DNA of 64,000 bases from Phylloscopus collybita (GCA_027886175.1 JAJNNQ010000001.1:11455001-11519000); one strand, 5' to 3'; shown: positions 11,144 to 24,700, counted from the first letter of the stretch. The notes: generated from the letters alone by a model not told the origin. Numbers and translations are program-made.

Positions 11144-13865
11144 CCCGGGCACAGGGCTCCCCTCTGCTCCTTCTCGCTCTGAGAAGCGAGAGGAGATCCC
11201 GTCCTGCAGCCCCACTGGCACGCCTTGCCTGAGAAAGAGACAGCCCAGGTCAGCTCATCCCTGAGCTGAAACCGCAGCCGGAGTCTGGAAAACAGGATGG
11301 GAGGGATGAGACGGGAGGGTCCGGCTGTGCCGGGCAGCGCTGCCCCCGGGGACAGCACCGAGGGCGGTGCCCGGGAGGGGACAGGGCTGTGCCCAGAGCG
11401 CTCCGGTGCAGGGCTGGGGGCGGCGGGGGTCCCTGGCTGCTGGCATTGCCCACCCACCCCGCCGGGGCTGCCGGGGCACGGGCTGCCGGACCCTCCGTGC
11501 CCTCGGGCCCTCGGACACGGCAGCTTTTTGGAAGTGGTGACGCCTGGGCCTCGGGAAGGAGGGGGGAACACGTGCCCAGGGATGTCCCACGGGCCGCATC
11601 CTGCCTCTGTCCGCACCCCCGGGCAGCGGCAGCCAGGGCCTTCCCCTAATTTGTCTTGTTAATCAGGGACAGCGCACTGATCAGTCATGGTGAGAGCTGG
11701 AATAATTGCGGACTCGAAATAGCACCGATTTCGATCTTTCAGATGATAATCTCTTGCCTGGGAAATGCCGGTGCTGGTTTAGCAGGCAAACCCCTCCCCG
11801 GGCACACCGTGCAGGAGGAGGGGGCAGCGAGAATTCCCGGCCGGGGTGGGCACCCCAGAGCCCCGTTCCCTGCAGGGACCTGGGTGGGGTTCACAGCCCC
11901 GAGCTGCCCACGGTGCCTCTCGGGAGCACCGAGCTGCAGCAGCTCTGGGGGCTCCTGGCTCCTTTGGTGCCACCTCTGCGTGGGCAGTGCCCGCTGCCCG
12001 TGCTGCCCTCTCCCCTCCGCAGTGCCAGCGCTTCCAGCAGGATCTATATCTTTCCATAGGCAGTTTGTTTCATCACAGTAACATAATAATGTGCTGAGAA
12101 GAGCTCATAGTTGTGAATTAATGTTTAAAAGCTCTCACTTTTGGGTTGTTGAAATGAATGTTAATTTGACAAATGGCAGCCATTGGGATGGAGGCAGCAT
12201 TAACATGGAAATCAGAGTTAACCTCCAGCGGGGCAGGCGCAAGGTGAGAGCAGCAGCCGCCGCAGCCGCTGTAGTTTTTCACCTGATGCTCACACTGTAA
12301 ATACTGCCAGTGCCCCAGCTATTTATAGAACTAATTTAAAGGCTAGTTCAGGGAAATCTGAATGACATCTCCTTAAGAGAGGCAATCGTGGGGTATCTTG
12401 GAATATGTCAGGCAGCTCTCTTGCTTTCTCTCTCAAAAATACTCATATGTCCACTAAATCAATTTGCTTTTCTCTTGTAACTGCATTTGCAGGGCCATTC
12501 TTTTCCATTTTCTGTCACTGTCACACGCTAATTCATGTCACTCTGCTGTGCAGGAGGGCCAGTGCCTGCCCCTCTGCATGTCAGCAGCACAGCTCCCCCG
12601 GCCCTGCTGCGTCTGTACCCGGGCTGGAGGGGTCCAGGGGGCTCAGGCTTCTCACCAGGGCTGAGGGTGGCACCCCAGGGTGCTGCTCTGCTCCTCTGGG
12701 TCTGGACACGAACCTTTGCAGAAGCAGAGTGCTCCTCCACGTGCCAGTGCATCTCCAGGTTATCTTCTGTGGGGTGGGGGGGATCCTAAGGATTTCCACC
12801 ATTTTGTTTTCCTATTATTTACCTTGTTTTCCTTCAGTTTTCACTTAGGAGAAAGGATGAGAATTTTCAAAGAGACAAAAGAATGCAAAGCCAAAGCCCT
12901 GTGTCCTGGGAACAATTAGAGCAGAAAATCCAGGGGGAAAAAAATTCTGAGCTTGGGGCAGTGGCTCTGGAATGAGGAGAGATCTCCCCACACTCCACAC
13001 CTGAGTCACCCCCAGGCAGGTGCATTTGACTTGCTGGGTAAGTGGCCATGGGAGCAGGGCCCCAGCAGCCACTCACCCTTCCAGGAGGACACGTTTAACG
13101 TGGCCCTGACCAAACAAGGAGAGCAGCCCCCTCAGTTCTCTCCACCTCTGCATTCTTCAGATGTTTTTTTAAAAGCAAGGTGGAGAGGAGGCTGCAGACC
13201 AGGGGATTTCAACCCAAACCCAGCAGCTTTGGTTTTGCAAAGTATTTAATGTTTTGGAATGTTCCTTACATCTCCAGACATAAATATTCAGCCTTGCAGC
13301 TGGGAAACTTCTTTCCAAGTCGATTTATCAGGTTCAAGTACAAATTTTTGGTTAAAAAGCTTCTTCCCTTGACTCTTAATTGTTCCTGGCCAACAAATGG
13401 AGAAGAGGAAAAGGGAGTGAATTACATGACTTGTCTCTTTTTGTTTGTTAAGAACTTCTTCCCAGTGTCTGGTTCTTACGGAAATATGGTTTCAATTTTC
13501 TCTTTGAATTGTGGATCAAGAAATGTTGCCAACACATATTTTTCTCTGTCAAAATTTCATTTAATCTGGGGTCTGTAGATGTCTTGAGAGCCATGTCTCC
13601 TCACTGGGTTATTACTGTGTGTGCCCCTTGCCGTGTTAGCTTCCCATTGGAATCCCATTTGTTCTGGGAAGGCACCGTAATTTTAAGAAGGGACCAGAAT
13701 TCCTGGGCTCAGGCTGCCATCCCAGGAGCTTTGGAGGGGCTCAGGCCCACGAGAGGTTGACACCCACCTGGCTGAAGTGAGGGTCCTGCAGCAGGAGGGG
13801 GTCCAGCCAGAGCTGCAGCTCACACAGCCCTGGGCAGCTGCAGCTGTGGCTGCTCCCTGTGCTGG
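11144..13865. other. Unique intergenic sequence
   Basis: Bases 11144-11640 are GC- and CpG-rich. Bases 11650-11760 and 12040-12530 are AT-rich and non-repetitive. Bases 12540-12790 are GC-rich. Bases 12800-13600 are mixed to AT-rich. No exon-like segment with recognisable similarity is visible. Confidence 0.55.
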
Positions 13866-14171
13866 CAGGGTTCTCCTGCAGGGTTCTCCTGCAGGGCTCT
13901 CCTGCAGGGTTCTCCTGCAGGGTTCTCCTGCAGGGCTCTCCTGCAGGGCTCTCCTGCAGGGTTCTCCTGCAGGGCTCTCCTGCAGGGTTCTCCTGCAGGG
14001 CTCTCCTGCAGGGTTCTCCTGCAGGGTTCTCCTGCAGGGCTCTCCTGCAGGGCTCTCCTGCAGGGTTCTCCTGCAGGGTTCTCCTGCAGGGCTCTCCTGC
14101 AGGGTTCTCCTGCAGGGTTCTCCTGCAGGGTTCTCCTGCAGGGCTCTCCTGCAGGGCTCTCCTGCAGGGCT
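13866..14171. repeat. 13-bp minisatellite with CTGCAG in every unit
   Basis: About 23 units of GGGTTCTCCTGCA or GGGCTCTCCTGCA follow one another. The T/C difference at position 4 defines two unit types in mixed order. Each unit junction contains CTGCAG. The 13-bp period repeats in codon phase only every 39 bases, so open frames of about 160-190 codons occur on both strands without meaning. Confidence 0.97.
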
Positions 14172-14599
14172 CCAGGCTCTCAGGATATTGCTCAGTGCCA
14201 GCACTTCCCTTGCACTGTGGAAGGGGGGCAAGAACTCCTCCACAGTTAGCCCTGGTTGTTTCAGACTTTCATAGGATTAACTTTCACCATTTAAACGAGA
14301 AGAAAAGGGAAGAAATGCCCCACAGCCTCTCCCCCACCCCCTGAAAAGAGTTTTTCCTGATGGAACTGGAATGCTGGAAATAATCCAGAGGAATTCAGAA
14401 AATGAACCTGTCAGAAGAATGTTTTAATAACCCCCCTTTTTCAGCTGTGGTCTCAGCAGCTCACAGCCCTCCCCTGCCAGCTGCAGCCAGCCCAGGCAGC
14501 ACAGGGAGCAGAGCCAGAGCGCTGCTGCTGGGGCTCCCAGAGGAGCTGGACCTCTGTCCCTGTCCCTTGAGGCCTGCAATTATCATTCTACAGCTCCCT

Positions 14600-14694
14600 G
14601 GGAGAAGGCTGGAGCAAGGTGGGTGATGGGGCAAAGGCTCCCTGATCTTGGAGGTCTCTTCCAACCTTGATGGTTCTGTGATTCTGTGGTTCTG
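14600..14694 (+). mobile_element. CR1 LINE 3' end fragment
   Basis: The segment around 14643-14694 reads GATCTTGGAGGTCTCTTCC, then CAACC, then ends in an imperfect 8-base series (GGTTCTGT, GATTCTGT, GGTTCTG). CR1 elements are known to end in such 8-base tails rather than poly-A. The left boundary is uncertain. Sequence from about 14600 (GGTGGGTGATGGGGC) may belong to the same copy. It is severely 5'-truncated. Confidence 0.75.
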
Positions 14695-17099
14695 GGTGGG
14701 GACACAGCTGGGGTTCCCCTGGAACCCCCTCACAGGCAGGGGAGCTGCTCTGGGTTCTGCAAGAGCATCCACGATGCCATTCCCAGCATTTCCTCACCCG
14801 TGCCTGGCCAGCCCTGTGCCATAAATTAAAGAGGAGCAGCTTGAAGGAGGCTTTAATCAAAAGTTAGAAGTTGCAGGCAGCATGTCACAGTTCCTCATCA
14901 GGCTGCCATTGTAATGCTCTGTAATTGGAAAGACGTTAATATTGACAGTGTTGTGAAGAATGTCCTGCTTCTCCCTGCATGTGTGGATTTGATAGAGTTG
15001 AATAATGGAGCAGATATGATGGATTAGAAAAATTCTCCAGCTAAGGTCCCTAATTATAGAGTTTTACCTGCCCAATTAAGGTGGAGTACTTGAGAGAAAA
15101 CCAGACACCAACTCTCTCCAGGCACCTGAATGCTCTGGGAGGCCTGAGCAGCTATGACAGTGCTGGACTGGAGGGTTACTGGAATTTTATCCTCCTTGAA
15201 GTGTTGCCTTCCTGGTGTCCGTGCAGTATGGAGCAGAAACCCACCCAGAGGCTGAGCAGCACCTGTACATCTTGCTGATCCATCCACAGGCTCGGAGCTG
15301 TGTGGCCATTCTGTGCTGCCTGGAGGTGGAACCCAGAGCAGGGCTCTGCCCAGCCCCACCATGCCCACCTCCCAGTGCCTTTTTTCTGTGTTTAACAGCC
15401 CCTCAGCCCCCTGTGCCCAGGGTGGGCTGAGCTCTCAGCAAGGCAGCCAGAGCCGGGGGCTTTGGGCTCCAGTGCAGACCCCGAGCCTCCCCAAAGTCCT
15501 GGAAATCCAGGCCAATGAGAATTTTGTGAAGTGAATAATGATGTGTGGCTGTCTGCAGCCTAAGGATGAACCAGGGTGGGTTTCCTTTACCCATCTCAGA
15601 AACCCAAGGCAGTGTTGGTCAGAGAGGTGACACCTGTGGGGTGTGGTGGCACCTGTGACCATGGCAGGGCAGGGGTCACCCCTCCCACAGGGGCAGCCGG
15701 CCTCCCACTGCTGAGAACGCTGCAGCATCCAAAGCTCCCCCTAAGCCCTCCCTGCGGCGGCGGGACAATGATCCCATAAATTACCAAATACCCGTTCTGC
15801 TGGGGCTCTGGAGCCCGTTTAGCCGAGGTGGGCTTTCTTCTCCGGAGCTATTCCCGCTGCCTGCCCAGGGCTGCAGACGTGCCGGGGCTTTTTTCTCTGC
15901 CCCTGCCTCCCTTTCATCTGCTCCCGTGATGGATTGGAGGGGAGAACTGCCCAAGCCTGTCTGTTTTGGCTTAGATCAGCTTTTCTTCTCATTATAATTT
16001 AAGTCTTTAAGGGTCTTCAGCAGGAGCCTGTAAAAGTCAGATCACTCAGGGCTGTTGACGCCGAGGGTTTCAGGGCCACTCGGGCCGTGATTCATGCGGG
16101 GCCGGGCTCTCCTTTGTGCCGCAGAACAATGGCTTTGTGCCGCGCCGGCACACCGGGGGTTAACCACAAAACCCTGTAAGGGCTGAAAACTATGGATTGA
16201 GCAAAATCTCCCTGTCAGCTCTCTGTGATTTTGCTGAGAGCACTTGGACATGCTGGCATTGGATTTACAAATTGAAAATCATTAATAATTCTAACCAGGC
16301 TGTGATAAATCTGAGATCAGTCTCGATGAACCTGGACACCATTTCATAAATCAAAAAGATTACTTAGGAATTTTTTAAAATCTGACGTCAAAATGTCATG
16401 GTTACTAATGGTTTTTGTAGATCTCTTACAGTGATATATCATTTATCTACGCTACATCTAAAATGTGACACCAGGGCAGAAATGTGATGTCTTTAATATC
16501 ATGAATACATTTTATCCCATAATAAAGGTATTAACAACTTCTTGCTGTGAATTGTACTTGAAGTTCTGTGCCTGATTTAGTGCTATTGTTATATTAACTG
16601 GTTTTCCCCCCAGATCTGTGCAGACAAACTGTTGCTCACTTTGTGTGCTGGTGGGCTGAGGACCCACTGAGGCAGAGGAGGTGGTGGCTCTGTCCTGGCT
16701 GTGCACCCCAGGTCCCCTCCTCCCTGCTGCCCAGGCACCCCAGGGTGAGCAAATGCTGGAGCCAGGATGGAGCCATCACACACACGGCTCACAGCACAGG
16801 GGTTTGGTTCACCCAGGTTCTTACAGAATTTTCTCACTCATTTTAGACAGACCAGTCTGAGAAAAGTTTACAGGACTTATGGAATAAAAGCCCAGCAAAT
16901 GACCTCCAGAAAATACCCTTTGAACCACTCCTTTAACTGATAATGAAGTTAATGCTAAAAAATATCACTGAGGAGGAAGGTAAGGTCTAAACCAGGGGAA
17001 GAGGCTGCCTCTGTGCCACTGCCCTGGCTGTGCGATCAAGCAGATGTTGTTTAGCACAGCCTGGCTGGGATGCACCCCTGGGTGCAGGGTGGCTCTGTG
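14695..17099. other. Unique intergenic sequence
   Basis: Bases 14830-15070 are AT-rich. Bases 15080-15800 are GC-moderate. Bases 15930-16620 are AT-rich with TAATAATT-type words and resemble conserved non-coding DNA. Bases 16620-16860 are GC-rich. No gene or RNA gene is recognised. Confidence 0.55.
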
Positions 17100-17375
17100 C
17101 TCTGGGATGGCTTTGTTGTGCTCTGGGATGGCTCTGTGCTCTGGGATGGCTTTGTGCTCTGGGATGGCTCTGTGCTCTGGGATGGCTCTGTGCCCTGGGA
17201 TGGCTCTGTGCTCTGGGATGGCTCTGTGCCCTGGGATGGCTCTGTGCTCTGGGATGGCTTTGTTGTGCTCTGGGATGGCTCTGTGCTCTGGGATGGCTCT
17301 GTGCTCTGGGATGGCTTTGTGCTCTGGGATGGCTCTGTGCCCTGGGATGGCTCTGTGCCCTGGGATGGCTCTGTG
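17100..17375. repeat. 18-bp minisatellite with two 21-bp variant units
   Basis: Fifteen units of the type CTCTGGGATGGCTCTGTG occupy exactly 276 bases: thirteen of 18 bp and two of 21 bp carrying an extra TTG (GCTTTGTTGTG). Unit variants are CTC or CCC at the start and CTC or TTT in the middle. Because 18 is a multiple of 3, all frames stay open on both strands (for example ALGWLC and HRAIPE repeats). This is not a gene. Confidence 0.97.
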
Positions 17376-18527
17376 TTTCGTGCCACATGTGCCAGCTCCA
17401 GCTCCAGGGCACAACCCAGAGCCTTGGGGTGTTGGAAAATCTGCTGGAAGCAAGTGGCAGCTGAAGGGCCAGGTCCAAACCCATCCTGAGCACACGTGAA
17501 CTTGGCCTGGCACCTCACAAACCATCAGCACATCAGCCCTCAGTGTCCAAAGGAGCCCAAGCCACCCTAGGACAGGTGTCTCATGCTGGATCAGCTCCTC
17601 CTGTGCCCCCAGCACACAGTGTGGCTCTGCAGAGCAGCCACTCCTGGGCTGGCTCTGCTGCCTCCCACATGGAGCCTCCAGTGCTGGCTGGCACAGGGAA
17701 CACACGTGCCAGGGATGCTGTGGCACAGCACAATGCAGCTTCCTGCAAAGGATCCTTGCATTATAAATGACTTTTGCAGATTTTGCTATACAATGTTACA
17801 TGGCTTCGGTGCATCCTTTTAAAAAATGAATGGTTCAGCTGTTAAAATTTGAAGCCTTGTTCCCAGTCTCCTCCCAGAGAGTTGGGAAGGTGCTGCAGGA
17901 GCACAGCGCTGGCACTGCTGTGCCAGAGCTGGGGAGCTATCAGAGCTGAACAGGGAGTGGAGGAATTTAGAGCAAAGCTTTATGGGGAGAGATTACATTC
18001 AGAGGTGAACAAATGGTGGTACCAAGTCTATGCAAAGCAAGTGACAAAATGTAAAAATCCTCCCTGCATTTTGAAGGAAAATATATCTTTCTTTCTGAGT
18101 GGTTCCCATGAAAAATAGGCTTTTTTATTTCCTTTTTTCATGCTAGGAAATTAATATTTGCCTTTCAAAAAGATTTGGTGAAGGTTTGCGTGAAGGTCAT
18201 TAGCAATCTCGCTGGGGAATAAAGAAGGGAGTGATTGAGATCTGCATGGGCTTGGGACTCATTTGTGGCTTTGCTTTACACATAACATTTTTATTAAGAA
18301 AATAATACTTTGGGGCTGGTAATTGTGTTGCCAGCTGGGCCGGGGAGGGGAGAGGAGGAAAGCAGAGCACTGAAACCTACTATTTATGTCCCTGCTAGGT
18401 ACAATTCCAGGCAGGTATATGCATGGTAAATCTCCTTGAGCTGTCCCCAAAGTCACCCTGAAGTGCTGCAGCTCTTCCTGGGGCTGAGCACCTCCCCAGG
18501 GCTGCAGGGACAGGGCAGGGCCAGGGG
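17376..18527. other. Unique intergenic sequence
   Basis: Bases 17376-17750 are GC-moderate. Bases 17750-18430 are AT-rich with no repeats. An 89-codon frame at 17849-18118 has no recognisable similarity. No gene is called. Confidence 0.55.
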
Positions 18528-19098
18528 GCACAGAGGGTCCCATGGTGGCACAGAGGGTCCCACAGAGGGTCCCACAGAGGGTCCCATGGTGGCACAGAGG
18601 GTCCCACAGAGGGTCCCACAGTGGCACAGAGGGTCCCATGGTGGCACAGAGGGTCCCACAGAGGGTCCCACAGTGGCACAGAGGGTCCCACAGAGGGTCC
18701 CACAGTGGCACAGAGGGTCCCACAGAGGGTCCCATGGTGGCACAGAGGGTCCCACAGAGGGTCCCACGGTGGCACAGAGGGTCCCATGCTGGCACAGAGG
18801 GTCCCACAGTGGCACAGAGGGTCCCATGCTGGCACAGAGGGTCCCACAGAGGGTCCCATGCTGGCACAGAGGGTCCCACACTGGCACAGAGGGTCCCACA
18901 GAGGGTCCCACGGTGGCACAGAGGGTCCCACACTGGCACAGAGGGTCCCATGGTAGCACAGAGGGTCCCACAGAGGGTCCCATGGTAGCACAGAGGGTCC
19001 CACAGAGGGTCCCACGGTGGCACAGAGGGTCCCATGCTGGCACAGAGGGTCCCACAGTGGCACAGAGGGTCCCACAGAGGGTCCCACAGTGGCACAGG
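18528..19098. repeat. Compound 12/20-bp minisatellite (GGGTCCCACAGA)
   Basis: The array mixes a 12-base unit GGGTCCCACAGA with a 20-base unit that begins GGGTCCCATGGTGG and ends CACAGA. Variants at the middle position are ATGG, ACAG, ATGC, ACGG and ACAC. It spans about 570 bases. The small array at 27246-27331 shares the words GGTCCCACGG and GGCACAGAGGGTCCCAC. Confidence 0.95.
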
Positions 19099-19986
19099 GT
19101 GGCAGGGGCACCGTGGCACTTGGGCAACCGAGGTGCCAACTTGTACAGCAGCTGGGGACAGCCCCACTAACCTCCATCCCCTGCCAGGGGACAAAGACTC
19201 CAGGAGCTCTGGAAGCAGCAGGCCCTTTCTCAGCAGCCTTTGTCTGTGGGGTTAGTGAGGTCACCTGCTCCTGCTACATTGAACTCCCAAAGCCCACGGT
19301 TGGGATTCGAGCTGTGAGCCCCTGGCCTTCCTTCCAAGGCATCCTAAAAATTAGCATAGCACAGAGCAGATAGAATCTGAAGTTGGCTTGTAAAATCTTT
19401 TGGAAGGATCATTAAGGGTATTTCATTATCTCCATATTGCCAAGGTCAGGCTGCCCATATTTCCTCTTTAGTGCTGCGATGGGAATATGCTGCGACTGTG
19501 GTATAATAGACCAGAAAATGTCCACACTGGGAATGATGGTAAATCAATAAAAACTCATCAATATAACTCCCACTTTCCCAAGGTACTGCAAACAGCCTCA
19601 AGTTTGTAATTTACTTACGTATCTTCACCTTTTTCCCAACATTTTTTACACCAACTTCTGAACTTTTTGTCCGTGTAAAATCTTTATGAGAGACAATATA
19701 TATAAGGGATAAAATGCTTTATTGAAAAGATTATTGATTTTTTTTTCAGCCAAGCTGCTTGTACAGCAGTTCCAGGCTGCTGTCCCAGCAGGGAGAGCCC
19801 AGCCTGAGGGGGGCTGAGGTGGGGAGTGAGCAGGTGTGGACATGGCTCCCTGTGGTGCTGCTGGGGCTCACGGGTGGGCCTCGGATCCAAACTGCTCTTT
19901 GGCTCCTGGGGAGCCTCAGTAAAACTTCAAGCAAATGGAAGCTGAAGGGTGGTTGCTCCTTCTTTCCCCAGAACGTGTTGCTTACA
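19099..19986. other. Unique intergenic sequence
   Basis: Bases 19330-19740 are AT-rich and bases 19745-19940 GC-rich. No gene is recognised. Confidence 0.55.
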
Positions 19987-20193
<207 letters not shown>

Positions 20194-20367
20194 CTCAATC
20201 TTTTCACTCCCCTACTCTCCTCTCTTTTCTTCCTGCTCTCCGCTTGCCTTGGAGGAAACAACCTAAGAAGCACAAACACACGATGTGTTTTTTTGGGCTG
20301 ACAAAGGGACAGCATGGACACTGGCTCCTGGCCCTTCCCTGTGCCCACAGAGGCACCATCCCCATGG

Positions 20368-20712
20368 ACTCACACGGGCTCAGGGCTCAGGGCTCACTCA
20401 CTGGGGCTCAGGGCTCAGGGCTCACTCACAGGGGCTCAGGGCTCACTCACTGGGGCTCAGGGCTCACTCACTGGGGCTCAGGGCTCACTCACTGGGGCTC
20501 AGGGCTCAGGGCTCACTCACAGGGGCTCAGGGCTCACTCACTGGGGCTCAGGGCTCACTCACACGGGCTCAGGGCTCACTCACACGGGCTCAGGGCTCAC
20601 TCACACAGGGTCAGGGCTCAGGGCTCACTCACACAGGCTCAGGGCTCACTCACACAGGCTCAGGGCTCACTCAAACAGGCTCAGGGCTCACTCACACAGG
20701 CTCAGGGCTCAC
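20368..20712. repeat. ~21-bp minisatellite (GGCTCAGGGCTCACTCACA)
   Basis: About 15 units of GGGGCTCAGGGCTCACTCAC plus one base occur. The left half carries ACTGGGG or ACAGGGG, and the right half ACACGGG or ACACAGG. Some units have an extra CAGGGCT. The left-to-right change in unit type shows local, polarised homogenisation. Confidence 0.94.
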
Positions 20713-21465
20713 AGGAGCCGCTGTCTCAGCTGGAGACAGGGGAGGCTCAGCAGCACACACCATCCATTCTGGTTTGGAGACTGCTGAATCCTTTATTATG
20801 AGCCAACCAGTGAAATAAAACCAAGCCCATTTTATTAAAAGCCCAAAGACACAATTAGATCTCGCAGATTATGCAAATGAGGTGCAGCCCTCTGACTGCT
20901 GGCAATTTGCTGCACAGCCCTCTGTGCTGCAGTGCCCGGGAGCCCTGGCTGAGCCCCTGCCAGAGACCCTCACCCTGCTTAGGGACCCTGACCCGCTTGT
21001 GCAGCTCCAGAGCCTGCAGCCCTGATAAATATTCCACAAAATATGAACAGCCTATTTTCTCTTGCCACTCTGACCTTTTCCCCAAGACATTAGAATGTGC
21101 TTTTTGCCAGGTACTGTGTGCATATCCCCAGGGGTCAGGGACCTACAGGGCTCCATTAACTGTCAGTGGGTTTTTTTTCCCTGATGTCAGAGTTTACCCC
21201 TAGCTAAGCTAATGCATTGAAGAGAGTCTTGGCAGGGCAATAGACATCGTGTCACCGAGGGCATAAAGGCCAAGGAGTGGATGGAAAAACCTGGTGGTGG
21301 AGCTTAATCAGCAAGCAAAGACCTGAAGCCGGACTGTATTTGATCAGAGGGACCTCACAGACACCTCGTGCAAACAGCAGTGGCTGCTTTCCCTCCCCTC
21401 TTCCTCCCTGTCACCCAGAGATGATGGCCAGAGAGCAGAGGGTGCCACTGGCAGTCAGGGCAGGG
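20713..21465. other. Unique intergenic sequence
   Basis: This is mixed, non-repetitive sequence with an AT-rich core near 20790-20880. No gene is recognised. Confidence 0.5.
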
Positions 21466-21715
21466 AGAGCACCCAGAGCCACATCTGTACAGAGAGCACC
21501 CAGAGCCATAGAGAGCACCCAGAGTCACAGAGAGCACCCAGAGCCACATCTGTACAAAACACCCAGAGCCACATCTGTGCAGGGAGCACCCAGAGCCACA
21601 GAGAGCACCCAGAGCCACATCTGTGCAGAGAGCACCCAGACCCACATCTGTACAAAACACCCAGAGCCAAATCCCTGCAGAGAGCACCCACAGCCATGTC
21701 CCTGCAGAGAGCCCC
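21466..21715. repeat. Degenerate ~19-27-bp minisatellite (AGAGAGCACCCAGAGCCACA)
   Basis: About ten units share GCACCCAGAGCCA and differ in whether they carry the segment CATCTGTAC or CATCTGTGC. The last units (AAATCCCTGC, ATGTCCCTGC) are the most diverged. It is an irregular array with no gene. Confidence 0.9.
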
Positions 21716-24700
21716 CAGCTCCCAGCTTCGGGGTTGCTTGCAGTGCCCAGGCACTCGTGGGGGGGATAAGTGCCTTCTCTCATTCTGTCCTCTATTTTCT
21801 CATTTTTGACTTTTATGGTTTTTCATTTACAAGTCTAATCAGAGAGAGGCAGCAGGATGGAATAGCACAATCATTCAAGGCAGATTAACAATTGCCTCCA
21901 CGGCCTACAAGTGTTTGCAGCATCCCAGCACCACCTCCTCCAGCCAGGAGGGGCTCCGGGAGGAGAAACAGGAGCCAGCTGGGAACACAAAGGTGTGTGA
22001 CCCCAGGTGAGCACACCTGCCTTCCAACACGTCCCCCCAGGAGTTCCCCTGGCAGGAAGTTCTCAGCAGAGGCGAGGGAAGCATCTCATTCCATTTGCTT
22101 TCAGGCAAGTTTAAGTGCTGCTGGCACTGAGAGCCCAGCCCAGCTCTCCTGGGCTCCACCAGCCCAGATCCACCATGTGGATGCAGATCTGGATGCCCTG
22201 GTGCCCCCAGAGCAGGCACAGCCCTGGCCTCAGCACCACGCTGCACCTGGAGCTGGGCTGCTCCTGTCCCAGGACACCCTCGGGAATGCTCTTCCCAGCT
22301 CCAAAGCTGCAGCCCAGGGTTTAATCTCCAAAGCCAGGTCTTTGTAGGGAGGAAACAATGTGGTTAATTATTGGTAAGAACAGACATCACCATCTGAGTG
22401 TGCAAATCCCTGCCAGTGAGAACATCCCGCCCAGACGAGGGGGTGATTTCAACCCACTGCAAAAGTAATTAAGAATACAATTAAGCAAAGCATGAAAAAC
22501 CTATTTTGTTTTTTTATTATTTTTAAGTACTTGTGTAAGCAGTGTACTGGATCAGGACCTACACAGTGGTGTCACCCTGTCCCACAGGGCTGGCACAGCT
22601 TGTGCACAGCTGGGGCTGAGCTCCCAGCACAGCCTCTGCCTGTCCTGCCAGGTCACCCCTCTCTGCTCCTGACACAAACTGCCTTTTAATCCTAACAGGC
22701 TACAACTGGATTTTTAAGAGCAGTCTGAAGTTAAAAATAGTTGACATTTTGGAAGTGACTGCAAGGTAAAATTCAGGCTTCCAGTAGGTTTATAGCCACT
22801 GGAAAGGGTTTTGACTACAGAAGTGTGCACGACATGATTGCTGCTAAAGACCACAGCTGAAAAAATGCCACATGTTTATAACTGCTGTATACCAAATCAA
22901 ATACAATAGATTTACTATCAAGTGAAGAATAGATTGGCAAACATGGTAAATCACATTCCCCCATGAAATTTATTAAGCTTCAAGGCAGTCTGGGAGACAG
23001 AAGGCTGAAGTGAGTGGAAATTGTGAGCCTTCCACCTTTGTCTTCCATGAATTTTTAAACTTCTGCCACCCCAAAAGGGGCAGGTGATGGCACCTGAATG
23101 CCCACACAAGTGCAGCTCCATGACACAACTCCCTGCACCCAGCCCATAACTCACCAGCTTTAACCCTCCCCTGAAATGACATCTATATAAATATTGTTAA
23201 TAGCACTAACATAATGTTAAGTCAGGTTTTACTGGACTCCCTCATACACCCTTTGGATTTATTAGCTATAGGATTTGAAGTAAATTTTTATTAGCCCAAG
23301 TTAAACCCAGCTACCATGGGCTTGGCTTTTGGGCTTTCTTTACCCCATCTTTCTTCCTTTATTTGAGCCTGGGCCCCCTTTTCACAGCCCAGTGCTTCCT
23401 CCCTCAGACCAAAACCTCCTCGGATAAATCTTACCGAATGAAATATTTATTAATTTTCCTAACCAATGTTGATCTCATAAATTACCAAGACTTTTTCATG
23501 AAATGGTTATTAACATCCATGGCTGTATGTTAATGGCTTATTGACCAAATATGGGATAATTAGACCCTAGGAGCACTGGCCACTGTGATCTATGAGAAGC
23601 AAATTTGGCCCTTATTACACCAATGACCTATTTAATATCTACTGATGAATTTAAGGTAGAATCACAGGCAGAATTTGTTTCAAGGAGCTGCCCTCCAACT
23701 AACGAGCAGAAAGATTCTTGTATAAAATCTATTGATCCAGAAAAAAATATGAACAAAAATCATTTTTTTGTAACTGATGATTAATTGGCTAAATCCTTCT
23801 TAGACTGAGATGCACCAAGAAAGCACCAGTAGCCAGATACCTCCTGGGATTAACTGAACAATGAATCCATTTGACTAGAGGGCCGTGTTTTCTCTTCCAG
23901 CTTTGAAAGATTTAGGTCCTATTTTAAACTGTGAAGATTTATACTAATATTTGTAAAGAATTTAAACATTTATCCATGCTGCAGTGCCAGGAGCAGCTGT
24001 TTAAACCTGCTGCAAATAAGTGACTTGTGCTTGGTTTCAGTTCTAAGCTGCCTGGTGCTCAAGGAGCCCCCTTCCCCATCATCTCATAATATTTTAAATC
24101 AAATGAAAGATCAGATAAAGGCAGTCAAAACAAAGCTGGAAAGGAAGGAATACAATTTGAAGCACTTGAGCTATAGCCTCCTTGTAGGCAGGATGCACAT
24201 GTCTGAATGCAGGTCAGGAGTTGATCTGGGGATGTTTGTGTGAACACAAAAACCTCCTCAGCCAACCCAGCAAACTCTGGCACCCCTGCTCCTTGGGGCT
24301 GGAAAGGCTTCCCTGGAAATGCAGGAACAGGCACAGACACTGCCCAGGCAGTGGGGAGCACTGGGGTAAAAGCATTCATGCTTTTGATCCAAAGAAATGC
24401 AGCTGAAGTCAGGGGGGTCTGGGTGGGGTGGCTGGCTGGGTGCTGCACCCTGCCCCAGCCATGGCTCCAGCTGCTCCAGAGCCCTGCTCTGCCTGCTCCT
24501 CCCTGCTCCAGCAGCTCCTTTCCCAGCCTGGAGTGGCACAAATGAGGAGAGACTGGCTTGGCAGGTCACAGCAGAGATCCTGTAACACCACTGATGAGGG
24601 AGAGGAAACAATTTATTGCCCCAAATAAATGTTATAGTACCAATATCAGGCAGTCACCACTTCTTCTCCCACTCACTTTAAATTTTAGGCTCTGCACAAC

